This document shows, piece by piece, positions 18,101 to 26,236 of a stretch of 64,000 bases of DNA. Both the position numbers and the translations under genes were made by a program. How positions within the stretch are numbered: position 1 is the stretch's first letter; the number at the start of each line of letters is the position of its first letter. The stretch covers positions 14,940 to 78,939 of the forward strand of contig CAZMXP010000017.1 in assembly GCA_964570285.1 (NCBI GenBank), read 5' to 3'. This DNA is from CAZMXP01 sp964570285. Lineage in GTDB: Bacteria; Planctomycetota; PLA2. A model generated the notes under the pieces. The model did no database searches and was not told the DNA's origin. It saw nothing but the letters and a program-made list of their open reading frames with translations.

Positions 18101-18911
18101 CGAGGCGTACCAGTTCAGCTACCTGTTCAAGCACGCCCTCGTGCGCCCGGAGGGCGCGACCACCCTGACGCTGCCCGACGAACCCCGGCTGAGGATCTTC
18201 GCGCTCACCGTCGGCACGGCGGCCAACGACCTGACGGCCCCCGCGGCCCCCCTGCATGACGAGTTCGAGGGTGGCGGCCCGATCCCGATCCGCCACGTCT
18301 ACCCGCCGCCGAAGAAGCCCATCTACGAGGGGCTCGAGCCGGTCGCGGAGGTCGCGACGGACAGGAAGGGACGGTTCGAGGATCTCTCGATGGGCGCGCC
18401 GTCGGCGAAGGACGACGCGCAGGGACTGGCCTTCCGCTTCGTCACGCGCGAGGACGAGTGGCATCCGCACCCGGGCTCGGGCGCCGTCGGCAACACGCTG
18501 CCGCGCCTCAGCGACGGCGAGGTCGCCGCGAACGACGACGACACGGCGCGCTGCGTCTGGTACGACAACGAGGGGCGCTTCCACGTCGACCTGAAGCGCA
18601 GCCGCGAGATCCGCGCGGTCCACACCTACTCGTGGCATCGCACCAACCGCGCGCCGCAGTTCTTCTCGCTCTGGGCGAGCGCCGCCGAGACGATGCCCGA
18701 TCCCGGCTTCGACCACGACAGCCGCGCGGGGTGGACGCTGCTCGCCGTCGTCGACACCCGCAAGCTCGGCAACGGCGCCAAGCACGGCTCCGCCGTCCGC
18801 CCCAGGCCCGGCGCCGCCGCCCTCGGCCCCTTCCGCCACCTCCTCTGGATCGCCGAGGAGGTCGGCCAGGGGACGTTCTTCACCGAGATCGACGTCGAGG
18901 CGGGACGCTGA
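15108..18911 (+). CDS. GH38 alpha-mannosidase, exported, with C-terminal extension
   Basis: 1267 aa. A signal peptide (MNLRCLLPLLLAMAAAPAG) is followed at once by the GH38 catalytic domain: H32 and D34 in AHLDTQW (zinc ligands), D145 in LPDSFGF (nucleophile, also a zinc ligand) and H356 in SQMHDILPGT (zinc ligand). The central beta domains of GH38 follow to about residue 830. About 400 further C-terminal residues include regions that look like beta-sandwich carbohydrate-binding domains. It would release mannose from alpha-mannosides in the periplasm or outside the cell. In E. coli the PTS-linked MngB is cytoplasmic; here the signal peptide places hydrolysis before uptake. ATG overlaps the upstream stop. 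Confidence 0.85.
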   Translation: MNLRCLLPLLLAMAAAPAGEPERTLYCVGYAHLDTQWRWDYTTTIGHYLKATLEQNFDRFEKFPGYVFNFTGSRRYELMKEYYPALYERMKQYIAAGRWHVAGSAVDEGDSNVPSPESMLRHVLYGNGYFRREFGKESVDFMLPDSFGFPASLPSVLAHCGIKGFSTQKLVWGSAVGIPFNLGTWIGPDGRSVAAAFNPGSYNGAIEGRADGNAAWAARIAENGARYGVFADFHYYGVGDTGGAPREEDVRNYTACMGSKEGLYRVKLASSDALFRDLTPAQLASLPSYKGDLLLTEHSAGSLTSEAYMKRWNRKNEALADAAERAAFAAHWLGGAPYPRERLTQAWTRILGSQMHDILPGTCIPVAYRYAWNDEILAQNLFASVLSDSVGAVARGLDTEVTGVPLVVYNPLAIGREDTVEATVTLEEGGPGGVRALGPDGKEVPVQVLSRDGNTFRLLLLCRVAPLSFTVFEVRPGPAAADGPERLENDAYRVALDANGDVASIVDRQHGNRELLSAPARLVFTHERPRSWPAWNMDWADRQRPPLGFVDGPAKVRFVERGPVRTAVEIVRESRNSVFRQQVRLVRGSRLVEFATSIDWQSAACALRASFPLAVSNPKATYNLGLGTIERANNDPKKYEVPSREWFDLTDASGDYGVTVLEDCKYGSDKPSDHEVRLTLLYTPGVRDSYLDQHSQDWGRHEMVYALCGHRGDWRLGGSEWEGRRLNQPLRAFVAPRHPGPLGRHFSFASVSSPQVDLRALKRAEEGDELIVRLQELSGRTAHGVRVRLAGAVAEAREVDGQERTIGRATVSGGELAVNFAPYAPRSFAVRLAPPAAALAPPRSTAVELPFDTDAVSGDANRADGEGKTYPAEMLPRAIVSESIRFEIGPTADGSRNALACRGQTLALPGGDYDRIYLLASAEADVAAPFTVGGERQVLEAQCWTGILGQWDARVWDTPFQTVDFRCSGRVTHLDPAFLKRAPVAWFCTHRHDPRNGNEAYQFSYLFKHALVRPEGATTLTLPDEPRLRIFALTVGTAANDLTAPAAPLHDEFEGGGPIPIRHVYPPPKKPIYEGLEPVAEVATDRKGRFEDLSMGAPSAKDDAQGLAFRFVTREDEWHPHPGSGAVGNTLPRLSDGEVAANDDDTARCVWYDNEGRFHVDLKRSREIRAVHTYSWHRTNRAPQFFSLWASAAETMPDPGFDHDSRAGWTLLAVVDTRKLGNGAKHGSAVRPRPGAAALGPFRHLLWIAEEVGQGTFFTEIDVEAGR

Positions 18912-18917
18912 CCGGGG

Positions 18918-21900
18918 TCATGGCGCGCCGAGGAAGACGAACGCCCCCCAATGGCGCGGGTCGGGATGCGATCGTCGCAGCGCGCGCCGCGCGCCATGCA
19001 GCGCGTCACAGGCCCCCACGGCCCCCTCCGAGAGCATCCTCCGGTAGAGATCGCCCATCAGCAGCGCGGTGCGCTCGTCCTCGACCTTCCACAGGCTCGC
19101 GACGACGGCGCGCGCGCCCGCGAGCCAGAAGCCGAGCGGCAGCGCGAACATGCCCTCGTCGCGCTCGAAGCGCCCCTTCTGCGACTCGCACGCGGAGAGC
19201 ACGACGAGGCCGGTCCCGTCGAGCCGTCCGCGCCAGCGCTCGAGGAGGTCCCCGAACGTGAGCAGGCCGTCGTCGCCGGGCTCCGGAGCGGGCGGCTTGG
19301 CGAGCGCGAGCGCGCCCGGCGCGACGCCGTGCGTCGCGAGGTGGAGGTAGCCCGCGCCGGGCGCCGCGGCGAGGAGGCGCTGCTCGGTCGCCTCGTCGCC
19401 GAGGAGCGCGACGAAGTCCGAAGCGCCGAAGGCGGCGCGGATCGCGTCGATCTCGCGGCGCGTGCCGGGGAGCGGCGCCAGCCCGTCGAAGCGCGGGTCG
19501 CCCAGGGCGACCAGTCGGGGGGCGCGGGGGCCGGGCCGCGCCGCGAGCCAGCCGAGCACGGAGGCGGACGGGACGTACGCGACCGGCGGCGCCTCGTCGA
19601 TCCAGTAGCGCGGGCCGTCGCCGACGACGAGCGTCTCGAAGGCGATCCGGTGCAGCGCGCCGTGGGCGCAGAGGTAGACCCGGTTCGACGCCTTCACTTC
19701 CGCCCAGGCCCTCGCGGGGACGAACGCCTCGAAGAGGACGCGGGCCGAGGCCTCCTCGATGCGAGGAAGCGGCTTCGCGAGCCGGATCGCCTCGACCGGC
19801 TCGCCCGTGGGCCGCACGAGGAAGACGAACGAGGCGCGGTCGCCGAGGGAGTAGACGAGCATCCGCTCGCCCGGCCGCAGCAGCGCCTGGATCGCGTCGG
19901 CGGGGAGCGGTCTCGTCTCCGGGAGCACGCCCCGCAGCAGGGAGAGTCGGACGCGCAGCGCCCTCTCCAGCGCGCGGCGCGCCTCGCCCTCGGCGTCGAG
20001 CGCGGCGCGGATCGTCGCGCGCACGCGTCCGGCGCGCGCCTGCTCGTGCGCCTTTGCCCTAACGACCACCGCGGCCTCGGCTTCCGCGACGGCGCGCGCG
20101 GCAGATTCGAGGCGCTCGACCGCCGCCGCGTCGCCCGCGGCGCGCGCCCGCGCCGCCGCCTCGGCGAGCGGGTCGCCGCGGCCCTGCTCGAGGAGGTCCT
20201 GGACCATCCGCGCGCGCCCGCGCTCCGCGTACGAGAGCGCCTCCGCCGGTCTGCCGAGCGCGGCGAGCGCCTCGATGATCAGCGGGAAGGGGTCGCTGAC
20301 CCGCGCCTCCGCGTCGTAGCGCGCCCTCTCCTCGATCGTGAGCGTGCGGGCCGAGGCGCGCAGCGACTCCACGTGCTCGACCGCCTCGGCGAGGGGGGCA
20401 AGCGCGCCCGCCGCGTCGCCCGACGCGAGGAGGTCGGCGCCGATCGCCGCGAGGGGGCGGTGCCGAAGGGGCCAGCCCGCCTCCCGTCCCATGCGCGCCG
20501 ACTGCTGCCAGTGGGCTCGCGCCTCCGCGCGGCGACCGAGGGTGTCGAGGACGAACGCGAGATTGTGGAGTCCGAGCGCGACGTCCGCGTGTGCGCCGGG
20601 GAAGAGGCGTTGCCGCATCGCCAGCGCCTCCTGCTGCAGCGGCAGCGATTCCGCGGCCCGCCCGAGCCACAGGAGCGTCGCGCCGAGGTTGTTGAGGCAC
20701 CGCGCGAGGTCGGGGTGGTCCCCCGGGACGAGGCGCCGCTGCATCGCTAGCGACTCCTGCTGGAGGGGCAGCGCGTCGGCGTGGCGGTCAAGGGAGTTGT
20801 AGGCGGCGGCCAGGTTGTGCAGCCCGCTCGCGACGGCGGGATGGTCGCCCGGGAAGAGGCGGCGGGACATCGACAGCGCCGCCTCGTAGAGCGGCAGGGC
20901 GTCCGCGGTGCGGCCCAGCGCCCCGAGGGTGTGCGCGAGGTTGCTGAGACCGAGCACGAGGTCGTAGTGGTCCGCCGGGAAGAGGCGCCGCCTCATCGCG
21001 AGCGACTCCTCCAGCAGCGGCAGGGCCTCGGCGGGACACCCCAAGTGGACCAGCGTATGGGCAAGATGGCCTAGACTGGCCGCGGTCTTGGGGTGGTCGC
21101 CGCGGCACAGGTGCCGCAGCATCGCGAGCGCCTCCTCGTGCAGCGGGCGAGCCTCGGCGGCACGGCCGAGGTCGGTCAGGACCAGCGCGACGTCATGGAG
21201 ACTGGCCGCGACATCGGGATGGTCCCCGGCGAAAAGGCGTCTCGACATCGCGAGCGCCTCCTCGTGGAGGGCGAGTGCCTCGGCGGGGCGGCCGAGGCCC
21301 ACGAGCGCGTCGGCCACGTGGTCAAGTCTCGCCGCGACGGCGGGATGGTCGCCCGGGAAGAGGCGGCGGCCCATCGCGAGCGCCTCCTCGTGCAGCGGGA
21401 GCGCCGCGGCGGGGCGGCCGAGGGCGTCCAGGGTGTCGGCGACGGTGCCGAGGGAGGTCGCGACGGACGGGTGGTCGCCCTCGAAGATGCGGCGGAACAT
21501 CGCGAGCGCCTCCTCGTGCAGCGGAAGGGCGTCTGCGGGGCGGCCGAGAGCCGCCAGCGTCGTGCCGAGGTTCAGCAGGCTCGACGCGACCGCGGGGTGG
21601 TCGCCGTCGACCAGGCGACGCGCCATCGCGAGAGCCTCCGTGCGCAGGGGCAGGGCGTCCGCGGGACGACCGAGGGACTGCAGGTTCCCGGCCAGGTTGC
21701 CGAGGGCCTGCGCCACCTCGATGTGGTCTCCCGGGAAGAGGCGCCGCCGCATCGCGAGCGCCTGCTCCAGCAGCGGCAGCGCCTCGGCGGAGCGGCCGAG
21801 GATGTCCAGCGTGTTGGCGAGGTTGTTGAGGCCCACGGCGAGCCTCTCGTGGTCGCCGTCGAAGAGGCGCCGGTACATCGCGAGCGCCTGCTGCTGGAGC

Positions 21901-22271
21901 GGCAGGGCGTCGCCCGGGCGACCGGCGGCTTCGAGGGAGGTGGCCAGATTGCCGAGGCCGGAGGCGATCTCCTCGTGGTCCCCCGTGTGGACTTCGCGGA
22001 AGCTGGCGAGCGCGCGCTCGAACGCGACGATCGACTCCTCCGCCCGCCCGCGCCGATGGTGCGCGTAGCCGAGGCCGTTGTACGCGCGGGCGAGGTCCTC
22101 CCTTCCCGATCCCTCCCCTTCCATGAGGCGGATCGCCTCCTCGAAGGCTGCCGCCCCCTCGTCGAAGCGGCCCTCGACGCAGTGCTCGTGCGCCTCGTCG
22201 AGAAGTCGCTCCGCCTCGCCACCGGCGAGCGCCCACAACACCGCACCCAGCAGCAGGACCTGGCACCCCAT
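18918..22271 (-). CDS. TPR-CHAT protein (caspase-like protease), repeat-rich
   Basis: 1117 aa. A signal peptide or anchor (MGCQVLLLGAVLWALAGG) is followed by kinesin-light-chain-like TPRs. Eleven consecutive 42-residue units of the pattern LPLxEEALAMxRRLFPGDH...LGRPAEA span about residues 85-550. A helical linker leads to a C-terminal CHAT domain (about 800-1117) with the catalytic dyad H981 (ATHG) and C1028 (LSACES). CHAT proteases are clan CD peptidases related to caspases and separases; some act in defence or cell death when partnered (for example Craspase). Partner and substrate here are unknown. GGAGG 6 nt before ATG 22271 fixes the start. The gene converges on the GH38 gene and lies downstream of the sigma/anti-sigma pair on the same strand. 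Confidence 0.85.
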   Translation of the reverse strand: MGCQVLLLGAVLWALAGGEAERLLDEAHEHCVEGRFDEGAAAFEEAIRLMEGEGSGREDLARAYNGLGYAHHRRGRAEESIVAFERALASFREVHTGDHEEIASGLGNLATSLEAAGRPGDALPLQQQALAMYRRLFDGDHERLAVGLNNLANTLDILGRSAEALPLLEQALAMRRRLFPGDHIEVAQALGNLAGNLQSLGRPADALPLRTEALAMARRLVDGDHPAVASSLLNLGTTLAALGRPADALPLHEEALAMFRRIFEGDHPSVATSLGTVADTLDALGRPAAALPLHEEALAMGRRLFPGDHPAVAARLDHVADALVGLGRPAEALALHEEALAMSRRLFAGDHPDVAASLHDVALVLTDLGRAAEARPLHEEALAMLRHLCRGDHPKTAASLGHLAHTLVHLGCPAEALPLLEESLAMRRRLFPADHYDLVLGLSNLAHTLGALGRTADALPLYEAALSMSRRLFPGDHPAVASGLHNLAAAYNSLDRHADALPLQQESLAMQRRLVPGDHPDLARCLNNLGATLLWLGRAAESLPLQQEALAMRQRLFPGAHADVALGLHNLAFVLDTLGRRAEARAHWQQSARMGREAGWPLRHRPLAAIGADLLASGDAAGALAPLAEAVEHVESLRASARTLTIEERARYDAEARVSDPFPLIIEALAALGRPAEALSYAERGRARMVQDLLEQGRGDPLAEAAARARAAGDAAAVERLESAARAVAEAEAAVVVRAKAHEQARAGRVRATIRAALDAEGEARRALERALRVRLSLLRGVLPETRPLPADAIQALLRPGERMLVYSLGDRASFVFLVRPTGEPVEAIRLAKPLPRIEEASARVLFEAFVPARAWAEVKASNRVYLCAHGALHRIAFETLVVGDGPRYWIDEAPPVAYVPSASVLGWLAARPGPRAPRLVALGDPRFDGLAPLPGTRREIDAIRAAFGASDFVALLGDEATEQRLLAAAPGAGYLHLATHGVAPGALALAKPPAPEPGDDGLLTFGDLLERWRGRLDGTGLVVLSACESQKGRFERDEGMFALPLGFWLAGARAVVASLWKVEDERTALLMGDLYRRMLSEGAVGACDALHGARRALRRSHPDPRHWGAFVFLGAP

Positions 22272-22332
22272 CAGCCACCTCCCGAGCCTTGCCGGTCCAA
22301 GGTAACCGAGTCCAACCCTCCCTGCCCCGCGC

Positions 22333-23037
22333 CTACCCCACCGCCCCCACGCTGACAACCGCCCCGGTCGGGCCCGAGCCCTTCGGGGCGCCGCCCGGGG
22401 GTTCGACGGAGACCGCGAAGGCGGCCGCCTTGCCGGCGTCGGCGAGGCGGAGCACGAAGCGCCCCTCCGCGTCGGGGCGGAGCAGGCCGAGGCTTTCGGG
22501 GCCCTTGTCGCGGATGGCCCAGAGTTCGTACGCGCGGCCCTCCGGCGGGCGGTAGTTGTCGAAGAGGAGCAGCGCGCGGCCGGTCGACTTGTCATAGTGG
22601 ACGCGGGCGGAGAGGCCCTTCGCCCCGTCCGGCGTCGGCGCGAGGGCGACCGCGGGCGATTGCAACAGTTCGTTCCACTCGCGCTCGTGCACCAGCGAGC
22701 GCGACAGGTCGGTGACGAGTTGCCAGCCCATGAACACGACGGCGAGCAGCCCCGCGGCGACGATCCAGCCGAGCGCCGGCGCGAGGGAGAACATCCGCCC
22801 CTTGCGCGGCGCGCCGGCGGCGTCGAGCACCCGCGCGCGCAGCGCGGCGGGCGGCGCGACCGGCGGCGCCGCGGCGGCGAGCAGCGCGGCGGCATCCGCG
22901 CAGCGCGCCATCTCCGCCTCGCACTCGGCGCAGCCGCCCGCGAGATGGGCGTCGAGAGCCTGCCGGTCCGCCGCGTCGAGGGCGCCGAGCGCCCATGCCG
23001 CGCAGAGTTCGAGGAAACGGTCGTGTCCGCTGCTCAC
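22333..23037 (-). CDS. Anti-sigma factor, RskA-like
   Basis: 234 aa. The cytoplasmic N-terminus has the zinc anti-sigma-like segment (ALDAHLAGGCAECEAEMARC: H, C, C arrangement). One membrane helix lies around residues 90-112 (LGWIVAAGLLAVVFMGWQ). The periplasmic part matches the RskA C-terminal domain (RALLLFDNYRPPEGRAYELWAI, then FAVSVEPPGGAPKG and a terminal GAVV). Such proteins hold an ECF sigma factor inactive and release it when cleaved. The GTG start lies in a GTGA overlap with the sigma gene stop, typical for the pair. 61 bp separate it from the CHAT gene downstream. Confidence 0.85.
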   Translation of the reverse strand: MSSGHDRFLELCAAWALGALDAADRQALDAHLAGGCAECEAEMARCADAAALLAAAAPPVAPPAALRARVLDAAGAPRKGRMFSLAPALGWIVAAGLLAVVFMGWQLVTDLSRSLVHEREWNELLQSPAVALAPTPDGAKGLSARVHYDKSTGRALLLFDNYRPPEGRAYELWAIRDKGPESLGLLRPDAEGRFVLRLADAGKAAAFAVSVEPPGGAPKGSGPTGAVVSVGAVG

Positions 23038-23585
23038 GGCGTCGCCTCCCCTTGCAAGAGGTCGCGCAGGCGGGAGAGCCCGCGGCGCGTCCAGGTCTTG
23101 ACGGTGCCGAGCGGCGCCTTCAGCCGCTCGGCGATCTCGCTCTGCGCGAGCCCCTCGAAGTAGGCGAGTTCGAGCACGCGGCGCTCCGACGCGTCGATCG
23201 CGCCGAGCGCCGCGCGAACCCGGCTGTGGCGTTCGCGCTCCACGAGCGATGCCGCCGGGTCGCTCGCGCTCCCTCCTCCCCCCGCGCCCCCCTCCACCCT
23301 CTCCCGCGAGGAGCGGCTGCGCACGCGGTCGAGCGCCCGGCTCCGCACGATCTTGCAGAGCCAGCCGGCCACCGACCCGCGCGCGGGCTCGTAGCGCGCC
23401 GCGTTGTGCCACACTTGCACCCACGACTGTTGCAACACGTCCTCCGCGTCGGCGGCGTTGCCGACGACCCTGCGCGCGAGCGAGAGGAGCAGCGGCGTGT
23501 AGCGGTCGTAGAGCGCGCCGAGCGCGTCGCGGTCCCCGGCACCGATGCGGTGCAGGCAGGCGGCGGGGTCGCGCGTCGCGTTCAT
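23034..23585 (-). CDS. ECF RNA polymerase sigma factor (SigK-like)
   Basis: 183 aa. Region 2 (LYDRYTPLLLSLARRVVG, DAEDVLQQSWVQVW) binds the -10 element. Region 4 (LAYFEGLAQSEIAERLKAPLGTVKTWTRRGLSRLRDLL) is the helix-turn-helix for the -35 element. Linkage to an RskA-type anti-sigma factor indicates the SigK (ECF19-type) group. The start ATG 23585 follows AAGGA. It is divergent from the DUF4331 gene, and an ECF-like promoter for that gene lies between them. A Gly-rich insertion (GGAGGGGSA) in the linker between regions 2 and 4 is unusual. Confidence 0.9.
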   Translation of the reverse strand: MNATRDPAACLHRIGAGDRDALGALYDRYTPLLLSLARRVVGNAADAEDVLQQSWVQVWHNAARYEPARGSVAGWLCKIVRSRALDRVRSRSSRERVEGGAGGGGSASDPAASLVERERHSRVRAALGAIDASERRVLELAYFEGLAQSEIAERLKAPLGTVKTWTRRGLSRLRDLLQGEATP

Positions 23586-23629
23586 CGGGGGCAATCCTTG
23601 TACTACGGAGGCCAAGGGACGGCGGATTT

Positions 23630-23658
23630 GGAATCCGGGGGGGCGCGGGGGCCGTAAC
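23630..23658 (+). promoter_or_regulatory. Candidate ECF promoter GGAATC-N17-CGTAAC
   Basis: GGAATC at 23630-23635 and CGTAAC at 23653-23658 are 17 bp apart, about 38 bp upstream of the DUF4331 ATG. The GGAA-type -35 and CGT-type -10 words are what ECF sigma factors usually recognise. It lies in the divergent region next to the sigma gene. Confidence 0.5.
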
Positions 23659-23695
23659 GGGGGCGTGCGGGATGGTCCCGCCGAGAGAGGAGTCC

Positions 23696-25144
23696 ATGCG
23701 TTCCCCCGTTCGCTACGCATTCCTGTGCGCCCTTCTGTGCGCCGCCGGCGCGGCCGCGTCGAGCCACCGCGAGGCGCCCTTCGTGACCGAGCACCCGAAG
23801 GTGGACGGCACCGATTTCTACATGTTCCGCAGCTACGAGACCGGCCGCGAGGGGTTCGTCACGCTGGTGGCCAACTTCCTGCCGCTGCAGGATCCCTACG
23901 GCGCGCCGAACTACTTCAATCTCGACCCCGAGGCGCTCTACGAGATCCACATCGACAACAACGGCGACGCGGTCGAGGACCTGACCTTCCAGTTCCGGTT
24001 CGCGCGGACGGTGCAGGGCATCACGCTCGACATCGGCCCGCCCGGGGCGACGCAGCCGGTCGACATCGCGCTCGTGCAGGCGGGGCCGATCACCGCGGGC
24101 AACAGCGCGGCCTCCAACGTGCGCGAGAGCTACACGCTCTCGATGGTGACCGGCGACCGGCGCACCGGGCTGTCGCGGCCGGTGACGCGCGGCGGCGGCG
24201 TGACGACCTTCGACAAGCCGGTCGACTTCATCGGCACGAAGACGCTGCCCGACTACGCGGCCTACGCGGCGCAGTTCGTCTATGACATCGACATCCCCGG
24301 CTGCGCCACGCGGGGCCGGGTCTTCGTCGGCCAGCGCAAGGACCCCTTCGTCGTCAACCTCGGGGAGGTCTTCGACCTCGTGAACCTCAACCCGCTCGGG
24401 CCCGAGGACGGCGGCGGCGACGACCTCGCCGACAAGAACGTCACGGCGCTCTGCCTCGAGCTTCCGATCGCCTGCCTGCTCGGCGGCGCCGACCCCGTGA
24501 TCGGCGCGTGGTCGACCGCGAGCCTGCGGCAGGCGCGCGTGCTGAACCCGTCGCCGAGCCACGACCCGCTGAAGTCGGGCCCGAGCGTCGTCGGAGGCGC
24601 GTTCGTGCAGCAGAGCCGGCTCGGCATGCCGCTGGTCAACGAGACCGCCATCGGCCTCACGATGAAGGACCGCTTCAACGCGAGCGAGCCGAAGGACGAC
24701 GCGCAGTTCGCGACGTATGTCACGCACCCGACGCTGCCCGCCCTGTTGCAGATCCTCTTCCCGGTCACGGCGCCGACGCTCTTCCCGCGCGAGGACCTCG
24801 TGCAGGTCTTCCTGACGGGCGTGCCCGGCCTGAACCGCCCCGCGGTCGTCGTGCCTTCGGAGATGATCCGCCTCAACACGTCGATCGCGCCGACACCGAA
24901 GGGGCAGCAGAGCCGCCTCGGCGTGCTCGGCGGGGACACCGCCGGCTTCCCGAACGGCCGCCGCCCGGGCGACGACGTCGTCGACATGGCGCTGCGCGTC
25001 ATGATGGGCGTGCTGCTGCCCGCGGCGCAGGCGCCGAGCGGGCAACTCCCCTACACCGACGGCGCGATCGTCGACGACAGCTTCTTCGACGCCGCGTTCC
25101 CCTACCTGCGCACGCCGGTCCCCGGCGCGCCGAGGGCCAACTGA
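23696..25144 (+). CDS. DUF4331 secreted protein
   Basis: 482 aa. A signal peptide (about 22 residues, ending AAGAAA) precedes SSHREAPFVTEHPKVDGTDFYMFRSYE, the N-terminal block of DUF4331 proteins. Asp-rich strands (FNLDPEALYEIHIDNNGD) and GRVFVGQRKDPFVVNLGEVFD follow, also typical of the family. The length is normal for DUF4331; the function is unknown, with a periplasmic or surface location expected. ATG 23696 has a strong GAGAGAGGAG ribosome site. It probably forms an operon with the small lipoprotein and DUF4198 genes and may be driven by the adjacent ECF sigma factor. Confidence 0.85.
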   Translation: MRSPVRYAFLCALLCAAGAAASSHREAPFVTEHPKVDGTDFYMFRSYETGREGFVTLVANFLPLQDPYGAPNYFNLDPEALYEIHIDNNGDAVEDLTFQFRFARTVQGITLDIGPPGATQPVDIALVQAGPITAGNSAASNVRESYTLSMVTGDRRTGLSRPVTRGGGVTTFDKPVDFIGTKTLPDYAAYAAQFVYDIDIPGCATRGRVFVGQRKDPFVVNLGEVFDLVNLNPLGPEDGGGDDLADKNVTALCLELPIACLLGGADPVIGAWSTASLRQARVLNPSPSHDPLKSGPSVVGGAFVQQSRLGMPLVNETAIGLTMKDRFNASEPKDDAQFATYVTHPTLPALLQILFPVTAPTLFPREDLVQVFLTGVPGLNRPAVVVPSEMIRLNTSIAPTPKGQQSRLGVLGGDTAGFPNGRRPGDDVVDMALRVMMGVLLPAAQAPSGQLPYTDGAIVDDSFFDAAFPYLRTPVPGAPRAN

Positions 25145-25146
25145 CC

Positions 25147-25356
25147 ATGCGCGCACTTGCCATACTGTCCCTGCTGCTCGCGGCCGGATGCAACAGCGGC
25201 ACCGCGCGGCCCCCGAGCCCCCAGAACATCGCGTTCGGCACCTTCGTGGCCGGCCTGTTCGCCTCCAACGCCGTCGAGCCGGTCGAGATCAACGACCTGA
25301 CGTTCGTCGACACCGGCCTCGAGGACGAGGGCCTCTTCGCGGCGCTGATCCGATGA
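25147..25356 (+). CDS. Small lipoprotein
   Basis: 69 aa. The signal ILSLLLAAGC ends in a lipobox with the Cys at residue 15. The mature part is a short polar chain containing FVAGLFASNAVEPVEINDL and an acidic end. No family is recognised. It starts 2 nt after the DUF4331 stop, and its own stop overlaps the ATG of the DUF4198 gene, so it belongs to the same operon. DUF4331 and this peptide may form one surface complex (inference from linkage only). Confidence 0.65.
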   Translation: MRALAILSLLLAAGCNSGTARPPSPQNIAFGTFVAGLFASNAVEPVEINDLTFVDTGLEDEGLFAALIR

Positions 25357-26159
25357 GACGGCTCGCCCTTGCCCTCCTCGCGGCGGCGCCCGCGTTCGCG
25401 CACGAGTTCTGGATCGAGCCCTCGACCTTCCGCCCGGCGGAGGGGGAGAGTCTCGCGGTGCGGCTCTTCGTCGGGGACGGCTTCCCCGGCGAACCCTACG
25501 CACGCAATCCGGCGCGCATCCGCGGGTTCGTCGCCGTCGGGGAGGGCGGGGCGGTGCCGTTGGAGGGCGTCGCGGGCCGGGATCCCGCCGGCGAGTTGCG
25601 CGTCGGCGCGGACCGGCCGCGGCTCGTCGGTTACCGCAGCCATCACAGCCGCGTCGTGCTCGACGCGGCGAGGTTCGAGCAGTACCTGCGCGAGGTCGGC
25701 CTCGAAACCATCATCGAGAAGCGCGCCGCGCGCGGCGAGTCGAAGCGGGCGGGGCGCGAGGCCTACGCCCGCTGCGCGAAGGCGATCCTCTGGGGGCCGG
25801 GGGGCGGATTCGAGAGAGTCCTCGGCCACCCCCTCGAACTGGTCCCTACGCGCGACCCCGCCGCCGGGCCCGACGTCGAGTTCCGGTTGCTGCTGGACGG
25901 CGCCCCCGCCGAGGGCGTGCTCGTGCGCGCCTTCTGCAAGGAGCGGCAGGGCGACCCGCTGCGCGCGCGGACCGACGCGGCGGGCCGCGTCCGCTTCACG
26001 CTCCCGCGCGCGGGCGTCTGGATGCTCTCCGCCGTCGCGATGCGCGAGGCCGCCCCCGCGCTCGACGCCGACTGGGAGAGCCTCTGGGCGTCGGTGCTGT
26101 GCCAGGTGACCTTTCCGCAAGAGGCGGGCTTGTGCCAGGGCCCCCCGCCCGCGCGCTGA
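25353..26159 (+). CDS. DUF4198-family periplasmic protein
   Basis: 268 aa. A signal peptide ends in AFA, followed directly by HEFWIEPSTFRPAEGE, the amino-terminal block of DUF4198 (NikM/CbiK-like periplasmic proteins, some linked to metal uptake; the mature N-terminal His is often a metal ligand). A beta-rich C-terminal domain carries the family pattern (DGAPAEGVLVRAF, TDAAGRVRFTLPRAGVWMLSAV). The likely role is metal- or cofactor-binding at the cell surface; the metal is unknown. Last gene of the DUF4331 operon; ATGA overlap with the lipoprotein gene. Confidence 0.8.
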   Translation: MRRLALALLAAAPAFAHEFWIEPSTFRPAEGESLAVRLFVGDGFPGEPYARNPARIRGFVAVGEGGAVPLEGVAGRDPAGELRVGADRPRLVGYRSHHSRVVLDAARFEQYLREVGLETIIEKRAARGESKRAGREAYARCAKAILWGPGGGFERVLGHPLELVPTRDPAAGPDVEFRLLLDGAPAEGVLVRAFCKERQGDPLRARTDAAGRVRFTLPRAGVWMLSAVAMREAAPALDADWESLWASVLCQVTFPQEAGLCQGPPPAR

Positions 26160-26236
26160 GGGGGGCCGCACCGCGGCGGTCGGCCCGTCCTTCCGGACAC
26201 TGGCCGCATTTGCAACAATCTCGCCGGGCACAGGAC

